From Primula veris (taxonomy: Eukaryota; Streptophyta; Magnoliopsida; Ericales; Primulaceae), in the NCBI GenBank assembly GCA_963682055.1, contig OY821743.1, positions 34,210,702 to 34,274,701 on the forward strand: a stretch of 64,000 bases of DNA, written 5' to 3'. A program made the position numbers and the translations under genes. Under the pieces are notes generated by a model, which ran no database searches, was not told the origin of the DNA, and saw nothing but the letters and a program-made list of their open reading frames with translations. Positions 57,217 to 64,000 of this stretch are shown here, one piece after another. Each line of letters opens with the position of its first letter. Position 1 is the first letter of the stretch.

Positions 57217-59298
57217 ATGGTGACCAATGTAGAGGAAACCCATCCCGAGATAGTAGAAACCAATAACCAAAACGCGCAAATTAGCCAACAAGACCTCGAC
57301 GATCTACTCGCCATCCGTGACAGATATGAAGCTATCCAATCCGGAAACCAACCAACAACCTCCTACGTCAACCAAGAACAACCGATCGAACCGCCCCAAA
57401 ATTTCATTGAAGGAATTGTCGACGAACACCCTTCATCCTCGGATGACGAACAAGAAATGCCCGTATTAAGGCGTGTACGAAGACGCTTACCCGGGTCCCA
57501 GGCAGGGCCGAGCTCAAGAGTCCCTTTGCCTACAGCCTCGGTCAACTCCGGTGCTCGTTTACAAACGAACGAAGCTCATCAATTTGGCCTGCCCGAGGAT
57601 CATGTACTCGGACAGTTGCCCCGACTACCAACTAGTCCACCGAGGATGATTACACCACCCACGGTGGAAGTACAACACGTTGTTCTGTTAGCCGATGAAA
57701 GGAACTACGCCCAGCTACAAGCTCAGCTGGCGGCATGCATGACGGCCATGACAGCGGCCGGCATCGTATTGCCAGTTATCCAACCCGACAAAGACCCACG
57801 CCACGAAGTGGAAGACTCTGCCTACAGGGCCGCCCTGGAGGCAGCGGGTAGGCGACCCGATACAAGAGTGCCCCACCAAGGGGGCAATGTCCCAATAACT
57901 ATCGTCCATCCGAACACTCATATGGAACGTGTCCACACAAACACGAAGGACGGTAGATATCCCGAATACAGGATCGGGGAAGGATATGACCCACCACCAC
58001 ATCAGGGAGGATACCCTCCCCCCTACCAAGTCACGGATGACGCGTTCCAACAGGCTTGGAACGTATGCCAAGAAACCCCATGTACCGAACAGATCACGCG
58101 GTACCGCAATCCTATGGGATTCGTCATCCCCGAATTCAGGCTCTATGATGGGAAGAGTTGCCCTATCGACCATCTGAGGCACTACAAGACGAAGATGGAA
58201 CTGTGGAGTGATGACCATGCACTAATGTGCAAATTTTTCAAAAACAGCTTGGGTCAAGATGCTTCGTCATGGTATCACAACTTACCACGGGGCTCCATTA
58301 GAGACTGGGCAGAACTGCTAAGAGCGTACTCCACCCGATACGCTGCTCATCGGAAAAAGAAGGTTAGTATCGAAACCCTTCTGAAAATGACGATGATGCC
58401 AAATGAACGGCTCAACGATTACTGCATACGTTTTATCGACGTAGCAAACCAGATTCCACGATATGCCAATAATATAGCCATCCAGAACTTTATCAACTCT
58501 ATCCCTAATGGCTATTGGGCGAGAAGGAAGTTCATAGGCAAAAACTTCCCGACTGATGATTCCCTGCTAGCCGATAAAAACAACGAACTGCGTTTTCTCA
58601 ACCGAACTCTACCCAGAAGAGAGTCGGTCCGTGAGGCACAGGTGGGTCGCAAAAGAATTAGGAGTAACCAGGGAGAAGCATTCCAACCAACCAGCAAGGG
58701 CAAAGGTCCCGAGGTCCATAGCAGGGTAGAGCGACCACGAGCACCAGAGCCCAAACCGCTCCAGATCGCATACCCAACACCGATCAACGAGCATAAACCG
58801 CTCCAGCTCACCTACCCGATGCCACCCAAGCCGTTTCAACAAGGTCGGCCCCAAGAAGGGGAACACCGAAATACTTTCGGATCGGTCGAGCTGCGATACA
58901 CTTTCAACCTATCTGCTGAAGATATCCTCAAGGATATATGCAGGGAAAGTTGGTATTCCCGACCGCAACCGATCAACACTCCCCCCAGTCAGAGAGATTC
59001 CAAGCTCTTCTGCGCATATCATGAGGATCACGGCCATCTCACTGAGCATTGCCGTAACCTGCGATGGAGAATGAACCAGTGGGGCGATGCAGGATACCTA
59101 GCCAAGTTCATCAAAGGAGCTGGGAATAAAGGCAAACAATTGGCCATCGAGGGATCCGACAACCGGCAAGGCAAAACGATCAACGTCGTTCATGTGACAA
59201 GACCCAAAGGCCCAGGCGGGGAACGATCGCGACAACGGCAGCTGGCCCACTTTGGCCAAGCAGCCAAGGCATCACAGGCGTCGACCTCTAAACGATAA
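57217..59298 (+). CDS. gag: Retrotransposon gag
   Basis: An open frame of 693 residues. The N-terminal 290 residues are polar and proline-rich. From about residue 298 (MGFVIPEFRLYDG) comes the retrotransposon gag domain, with HLRHYKTKMELW, CKFFKNSL, ASSWYHNLP, and the ERLNDYCIRFIDVA block. A zinc-knuckle variant lies near residues 598-612 (CAYHEDHGHLTEHC), as seen in Tat-group elements. It would form the capsid-like particle that packages the element RNA. A TAA ends it at 59298, and the protease frame resumes in the same phase downstream. Confidence 0.9.
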   Translation: MVTNVEETHPEIVETNNQNAQISQQDLDDLLAIRDRYEAIQSGNQPTTSYVNQEQPIEPPQNFIEGIVDEHPSSSDDEQEMPVLRRVRRRLPGSQAGPSSRVPLPTASVNSGARLQTNEAHQFGLPEDHVLGQLPRLPTSPPRMITPPTVEVQHVVLLADERNYAQLQAQLAACMTAMTAAGIVLPVIQPDKDPRHEVEDSAYRAALEAAGRRPDTRVPHQGGNVPITIVHPNTHMERVHTNTKDGRYPEYRIGEGYDPPPHQGGYPPPYQVTDDAFQQAWNVCQETPCTEQITRYRNPMGFVIPEFRLYDGKSCPIDHLRHYKTKMELWSDDHALMCKFFKNSLGQDASSWYHNLPRGSIRDWAELLRAYSTRYAAHRKKKVSIETLLKMTMMPNERLNDYCIRFIDVANQIPRYANNIAIQNFINSIPNGYWARRKFIGKNFPTDDSLLADKNNELRFLNRTLPRRESVREAQVGRKRIRSNQGEAFQPTSKGKGPEVHSRVERPRAPEPKPLQIAYPTPINEHKPLQLTYPMPPKPFQQGRPQEGEHRNTFGSVELRYTFNLSAEDILKDICRESWYSRPQPINTPPSQRDSKLFCAYHEDHGHLTEHCRNLRWRMNQWGDAGYLAKFIKGAGNKGKQLAIEGSDNRQGKTINVVHVTRPKGPGGERSRQRQLAHFGQAAKASQASTSKR

Positions 59299-59352
59299 TG
59301 CACACAACGACGACATCCGCCCATTTCTTTCTCGGATCTTGACGAAGAAGGG

Positions 59353-59838
59353 GTGATTTACCCCCATGGAGACGCCATTAACCTCCGAGTTCAAATTGGC
59401 CTAGACACGGTCAGCAGGGTACTTGTCGACCAAGGAGCCTCTTGTGATATCATGTACAGGGAGCTCTTCGACAAAATGGAACTCAAGCTGCAAGATCTAC
59501 AGCCTACTGACGTCACACTGATCGGATTCATCTCCGAAACGACTAAACCGTTGGGTAAGATCGTCCTCAGGGTCACAACCGGGTCCGTGTCGGTTCCCGT
59601 GGAGTTCTTAGTGGTCAACGACCACTCCGGTCACAATGCAATATTGGGCCGACCTTGGTTACATGCCATGAAGGCCATACCCTCGACCTATCACCAAAAG
59701 GTCAAATACCCAAATGACAGGGGAGAGATCGAGACAGCCAGAGGATGTCAAGAGGATTCAAGACGCTGCGAGGACATCACCGCGACTCTCAAAAACAACG
59801 AAGCATGGTGGAACAACCCACCAGCACCCAGAAGCTGA
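59353..59838 (+). CDS. Retrotransposon aspartic protease region
   Basis: The frame carries VLVDQGASCDIMY, a retroviral-type aspartic protease active-site motif (DQGA in place of the usual DTGA/DSGA), and the ILGRPWLHAMKAIPSTYHQ flap/end motif. It is in the same phase as gag. It runs into a wrong-frame tail after about 59745 and stops at 59838, while the reverse transcriptase lies in another phase, so a frameshift separates the two. Confidence 0.85.
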   Translation: MIYPHGDAINLRVQIGLDTVSRVLVDQGASCDIMYRELFDKMELKLQDLQPTDVTLIGFISETTKPLGKIVLRVTTGSVSVPVEFLVVNDHSGHNAILGRPWLHAMKAIPSTYHQKVKYPNDRGEIETARGCQEDSRRCEDITATLKNNEAWWNNPPAPRS

Positions 59839-60716
59839 TCAACCAAATATCCAAAGCCGAAAGGGTTGTCGAAGAACAAGTAGGAGAGACACTCAGGAAG
59901 GTGTATATACCAGATATGGACGAGGAGCATTACTTCCTCCTCGGCGACAACCTTCCAAAACAGGAATCCGAGGAGTTGAAAGCATTACTTCTCAACAACA
60001 CTGATAAATTCGCATGGAGTCCTAAAGATATGCCGGGCCTAGACCCCAATACAGCATGCCACCACCTAAGTGTAAACACCGAGTACAAGCCGATAGCACA
60101 GAGGAGCAGGAAAGTGTCTGTACAGCACAGAGCAGCTATAATCGCTGAAGTACAAAAGTTATTGGAGGCTGGAGCCATAAGAGAGGTTTACTATCCAAAA
60201 TGGTTGTCCAACCCGGTCGTCGTCTCTAAGAAGAACGGGAAGGAGAGAGTATGTATAGACTTCACCAACCTCAACAAAGCCTGCCCGAGGGACCACTTTC
60301 CCCTTCCAAGGATTGATCAACTGGTGGACGCAACTGCAGGGGCAGAACGGATGACCTTCCTTGACGCATATTCAGGATACCATCAAATTCCCCTCACCCG
60401 CGAAGATCAAGAAAAGACTTCGTTTATATCACCTTTGGGAAATTATTGCTATACGGTAATGCCGTTCGGCCTACGCAATGCGGGAGAAACATACCAAAGG
60501 ATGATAACAAGGGTATGTCGAGATCATATAGGGAAGACGATGGAGGTATACATAGACGACATGGTCGTCAAGAGCGAAAGAGCCACATCCCAACTTCAAG
60601 ATATCAGGGACGTTTTCCGAACGCTGGGCGAGCACAAACTAAAACTCAATGCGAGCAAGTGTGCATTTGGCATCAGCAAAGGGAAATTCTTGGGGCATAT
60701 GGTTAGCCGACGATGA
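59745..60716 (+). pseudogene. Retrotransposon reverse transcriptase, ends in nonsense codon
   Basis: From about 59840 the frame has typical linker sequence (SKAERVVEEQVGETLRKVY) and then the gypsy reverse transcriptase: VSKKNGKERVCIDFTNLNKA, TFLDAYSGYHQIPL, VMPFGLRNAGETYQRM, and the catalytic YIDDMVVKS. It is stopped by TGA at 60714-60716, within the conserved region that follows FLGHMVS. The same phase stays open after the stop and continues into the RNase H frame, so a single-base nonsense change is the simplest explanation. The first ~30 codons of this frame overlap the protease and are out of phase. Confidence 0.88.
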
Positions 60717-60800
60717 ATAGAGGCTAATCCCGATCAAATAACGGCTCTACGAAACCTAGCTGCGCCCAAGAATAAGAAACAGGTACAAGAGCTCACGGGA

Positions 60801-63116
60801 ATGATGGCCGCGCTGAGCAGGTTCATTAGCCGATCCGCAGATAAGGGACGACCATTTTTTGAATCACTCAAGAAGGATAGAAAATTCGTCTGGGACCCGG
60901 AATATGAAGCTTCATTCAACAATCTCAAAGAGTACTTGAGGACACTGCCACTACTGGTAAGGCCGAACAAAGGAGACGTTCTGGCATGCTACCTAGCAGT
61001 TTCCACTACAGCTGTGAGCGCAGTTATCTTAAGAGAAGAAGGTCGCGAACAGTTTCCGATCTACTTCGTCAGCAAGACTCTGGTCGAAGCCGAAACACGT
61101 TATCTACCCTTGGAAAAGCTGTGTCTGGCATTGGTCGTCGCAACCAGAAAATTGCCACACTATTTCATAGCTCATCAGGTCCGGGTATACACGAAATTTC
61201 ATATCAAAGAGTCACTTCGACGGACGGACATTAGCGGTCGAGTTGCCGCCTGGGGGGTCGAGCTATCCCAATTTCATATCGAGTTCGCACCCCGCCAGGC
61301 CATAAAGGGACAAGTCCTGGCCGATTTCGTCGCGGAGTTCACCGAAGGCTATAACGAGCCTTTGGCACTCTCTCCACAATCACACTGGCAGATACATGTC
61401 GACGGATCAGCCACCAAGGACGGATCTGGAGCGGGGATCATCCTAAAGTCTCGAGAGGGAGCAATAATCGAAAAAAGCATAAAATTGGGCTTCCGAGCTA
61501 CCAACAATGGGGAAAAATACGAGGCCATGATAAATGGCATGCTCATTGCCCGGTCCCTCGGATGCTCCCACTTAATTGCAAGCTCAGACTCCATGCTCAT
61601 CGTCAATCAAGCCATCGGCGAGTTCCAAGCCAAAGATGACAGAATGATCCTTTACCAAGAGAAAGTCCAAAGCTTTATGGCAACTTTCGAACAGTGCGAG
61701 TTAAAAAGAATTAATCGCACCAAAAATGCACACGCCGACGCCTTGGCCACCCTAGCCTCGACATTAACAATGACTGACACCCGGTCGATCACAGTGGAAC
61801 TACTGCCAACACCGAGCATAATTAAAAGGGTAGACCGAGTGACATCAATACAATACGAACAAGGTTGGATGGAGGACATGACCCATTATCTGCGAAATGA
61901 GATGCTTCCGGCCGACAAGATAAAAGCGCTAAAAATTACAAGAAAAGCTCCTCGCTTCTGGCTATCCGAGGACGACAAACTATACAAATCCAGTTACCGG
62001 GGACCCCACCTACTATACGTCCCGACCGAGCTACAACTGCCGGTCTTGGAGGAAATCCACGAAGGATCCTGCGGAGCACACATCAAAGGGCGATCCCTTG
62101 CAAACAAGGCAGTGACCCAAGGATATTGGTGGCCCTATATCAAGCGAGACGCCGATGCGTACGTCCAACGTTGCGACAAGTGCCAACGATTCGCCAAGAT
62201 ACCACGGCTCCCTTCATCTATGATGACCCCGGTGTCGGCACCATGGCCGTTCGCTCAATGGGCAATTGATTTGGTCGGTAACCTTCCAAGAGCACCTGGG
62301 AGTGTGGAATATCTGATCGTCGTGACGGATTATTTCACCAAATGGGTCAAAGCTAAACCCCTCCGAGAAATCAAAGCCAGCAACGTCAAACAATTCATTT
62401 GGGAATACATCATAACTAGGTTCGGTATACCGTACGCTATCGTCGCCGACAACGGAACCCAGTTCAAAGATGCCAATTTACAGCTGTGGTACGAGGAACT
62501 CGGTATCCGAAAATTCTATTCGACGCCGACATACCCACAAGGAAACGGGCAAGCCGAAGTGTCAAACCGAACAATATTAGACGGCATCAAGACCACCCTT
62601 GAACAAGCAAAGGGGAGGTGGCCCGAGCGGCTACTCAACGTTTTATGGTCGTGCCGAACTACACCCAAGACGGGCACCAAGGAAACCCCGTTTAGCTTAG
62701 CATACGGTGTTGAGGCCATCATACCGACAGAGATCGGGCTACCCACGCTCCGAACGACGTTGGTCGTGCAGGGAAACAATGAACAAAGAATGAGAGAAGA
62801 GCTCGACATGATAGACGAGAAACAAGAGATAGCGGCCCTTACCCTAGCTAAGTACCAACAAAGCGTGAAGCAAACCTATGACAAAAGAGTAAAAGGGTCC
62901 AAAGAATTCATGGTAGGAGAACTGCTGCTGCGACGAGTGACGGTCTATACCCGCAACGAAATACATGGCAAACTAAGCCCTACCTGGGAAGGCCCATACG
63001 AAATCGTCAAGCAAACAAGTCCAGTCTCTTACAAAATCAAAAGCGTCCTGTTCGCCAACAGCCGAGGGGAAAAGAATTCTTGGAATGTGGCTAACCTAAA
63101 AAAGTACTACGTATAG
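60801..63116 (+). CDS. Retrotransposon RNase H, second RNase H, integrase
   Basis: A 771-residue frame in phase with the reverse transcriptase. Residues about 50-130 form the ordinary gypsy RNase H region (VSKTLVEAETRYLPLEKLCLALV). Residues about 195-315 form a second, archaeal-type RNase H: VDGSA, KYEAMINGM, SSDSMLIVNQ and NAHADALATL supply the acidic residues. Integrase follows: an HHCC zinc motif at about 420-465 (HEGSCGAH, then CDKCQRF), and core acidic residues in WAIDLVGN, IVADNGTQF and GQAEVSNR. The C-terminus (SPTWEGPYEIV, then SWNVANLKKYY) lacks a chromodomain. The frame itself has no break after 60801. Confidence 0.92.
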   Translation: MMAALSRFISRSADKGRPFFESLKKDRKFVWDPEYEASFNNLKEYLRTLPLLVRPNKGDVLACYLAVSTTAVSAVILREEGREQFPIYFVSKTLVEAETRYLPLEKLCLALVVATRKLPHYFIAHQVRVYTKFHIKESLRRTDISGRVAAWGVELSQFHIEFAPRQAIKGQVLADFVAEFTEGYNEPLALSPQSHWQIHVDGSATKDGSGAGIILKSREGAIIEKSIKLGFRATNNGEKYEAMINGMLIARSLGCSHLIASSDSMLIVNQAIGEFQAKDDRMILYQEKVQSFMATFEQCELKRINRTKNAHADALATLASTLTMTDTRSITVELLPTPSIIKRVDRVTSIQYEQGWMEDMTHYLRNEMLPADKIKALKITRKAPRFWLSEDDKLYKSSYRGPHLLYVPTELQLPVLEEIHEGSCGAHIKGRSLANKAVTQGYWWPYIKRDADAYVQRCDKCQRFAKIPRLPSSMMTPVSAPWPFAQWAIDLVGNLPRAPGSVEYLIVVTDYFTKWVKAKPLREIKASNVKQFIWEYIITRFGIPYAIVADNGTQFKDANLQLWYEELGIRKFYSTPTYPQGNGQAEVSNRTILDGIKTTLEQAKGRWPERLLNVLWSCRTTPKTGTKETPFSLAYGVEAIIPTEIGLPTLRTTLVVQGNNEQRMREELDMIDEKQEIAALTLAKYQQSVKQTYDKRVKGSKEFMVGELLLRRVTVYTRNEIHGKLSPTWEGPYEIVKQTSPVSYKIKSVLFANSRGEKNSWNVANLKKYYV

Positions 63117-63199
63117 GCAATCCTCCGAATACAAGTACAGGTGCTACCTTACCCTTCTTGCTTAATGGCATTATCTTTCATCTTTTGAATGAATAAAAT

Positions 63200-63692
63200 A
63201 TATTATCATGCTGTCTACTAATACTATGAAATTCCCAACATGGCCGAAGTGCCTAGGAATACTATGAAATTGCCAACATGGCCGAAGTGCCTAGGAATAC
63301 TATGAAATTCCGTAAATGGCGTGTTACCGAAGGAACGCCTAGGAATACTATGAAATTCCCAACATGGCCGAAGTGCCTAAGAATACTATGAAATTCCCAA
63401 CATGGCCGAAGTGCCTAGGAATACTATGAAATTCCGTAAATGGCGTGTTACCGAAGGAACGCCTAGGAATACTATGAAATTCCCAACATGGCCGAAGTGC
63501 CTAGGAATACTATGAAATTCCCAACATGGCCGAAGTGCCTAGGAATACTATGAAATTCCATAAATGGCGTGTTACCGAAGAAACGCCTAGGAATACTATG
63601 AAATTCCCAACATGACCGAAGTGCCTAGGAATACTATGAAATTCCCTAAATGGCGTGTTTTCAAAGGAACGCCTAGGAATACTATGAAATTC
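63200..63692 (+). repeat. Minisatellite with A-A-B higher-order pattern
   Basis: Unit A (38 bp, ggaatactatgaaattccc then aacatggccgaagtgccta) and unit B (48 bp, the same first half, then gtaaatggcgtgttaccgaaggaacgccta) alternate as A A B A A B A A B A B. Variation between units is small. It lies in the 3' non-coding part of the retrotransposon, where Tat elements often carry tandem repeats. Confidence 0.92.
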
Positions 63693-64000
63693 ATATGCAA
63701 GTACAATGCAAGGAATTATTCAGGTCCACATTACGGCGGCGATACAATACAAATTGGCTAAAACAATGAAGGAGAATCAATCTAAACAACGAAATATCAA
63801 CAAGAAGCATCTCCAAAACAGGAATAACGAAATAACAAATGATTTAGCAAGGAAAAATCGATCCAATCAATCAAATAGCAATACGGCAATGGAAAGGTAC
63901 AAAACAGGAATAAAGAAATAACATAAATAGTCCTCGCCCGCATTACGGAGGCAACAAGAAGATCATCGACACTAAAGAGACTCATTTAAGAAGAGCTACT
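63693..64000. other. Retrotransposon 3' non-coding region
   Basis: A-rich sequence with no supported frame. It is probably still internal to the element, upstream of the missing polypurine tract and 3' LTR. Confidence 0.4.

Larger units (their letters stand above)
56576..64000 (+). mobile_element. Tat-lineage Ty3/gypsy LTR retrotransposon, right end cut off
   Basis: The order is 5' LTR, primer binding site, gag, protease, reverse transcriptase, two RNase H-like regions, integrase, then a 3' non-coding region with minisatellite. The extra RNase H domain after the normal one, together with the lack of a chromodomain, places it in the Tat group (Retand/Ogre relatives). The 3' LTR is not in the window. 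At least two lesions break the pol frame: a frame change between protease and reverse transcriptase and a nonsense codon after the reverse transcriptase. The copy as seen could not make an intact polyprotein. GC content is visibly higher than in the surrounding DNA. Confidence 0.9.

Noticed and set aside
63200..63692. Regular repeats that might suggest a CRISPR array
   Set aside because: Units abut directly with no unique spacers, and the setting is a plant retrotransposon.
1..64000. Bacterial-style operons, riboswitches, phage or plasmid features
   Set aside because: Gene structure, splice sites and element families are all those of a plant nuclear genome.

Overview
This window is nuclear DNA from a flowering plant, most likely a eudicot. 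It is AT-rich, its genes have several exons with GT-AG introns, and it carries plant families (EXO70, WLIM1, NPGR1, ZCF37-like, DUF247), plant MITEs and a Tat-type Ty3/gypsy retrotransposon. No operons, phage genes or CRISPR arrays are present. Exon models were built by eye from splice signals, reading phase and family similarity, and each one closes in frame.

Layout, left to right: a first-exon fragment of a DUF247 gene (minus, about 1.05-1.25 kb); a six-exon EXO70 exocyst gene (minus, 1.77-6.13 kb); a MITE-rich gap; an F-box gene resembling Arabidopsis At3g12350 (plus, 9.38-16.87 kb) with a 5.3-kb first intron; a five-exon WLIM1-type LIM gene (minus, 17.79-20.09 kb); an 8-kb gap with a tRNA-Pro(UGG), a SINE-like element, MITEs and a local segmental duplication; a single-exon ZCF37-like gene (plus, 28.64-29.39 kb); a four-exon AKAP17A/XE7-like gene (minus, 31.82-38.14 kb); two adjacent giant palindromic MULE-like elements (38.20-41.33 kb) just upstream of that gene's start; a repeat-rich stretch; a small SVIP-like gene (plus, 46.16-49.57 kb) with a GC-AG first intron; a five-exon NPGR1-like TPR gene (minus, 50.13-53.72 kb); and a damaged Tat-lineage retrotransposon running off the right edge (about 56.58-64.00 kb). 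The genes are unrelated housekeeping or signalling genes in ordinary plant order and do not form one pathway.

The most striking pattern is repeated duplication of exon-intron boundaries. Intron 1 of the F-box gene holds about ten decayed copies of the end of exon 1 with its 5' splice site. Intron 1 of the AKAP17A-like gene holds three decayed copies of exon 1 sequence. The DUF247 fragment has a second decayed copy of its exon end and donor. Intron 2 of the EXO70 gene ends in a 28-bp copy of the end of exon 2, as expected if a tandem duplication created or reshaped that intron. Short recent tandem duplications (33, 60 and 64 bp) in the AKAP17A-like introns suggest the process is still active.
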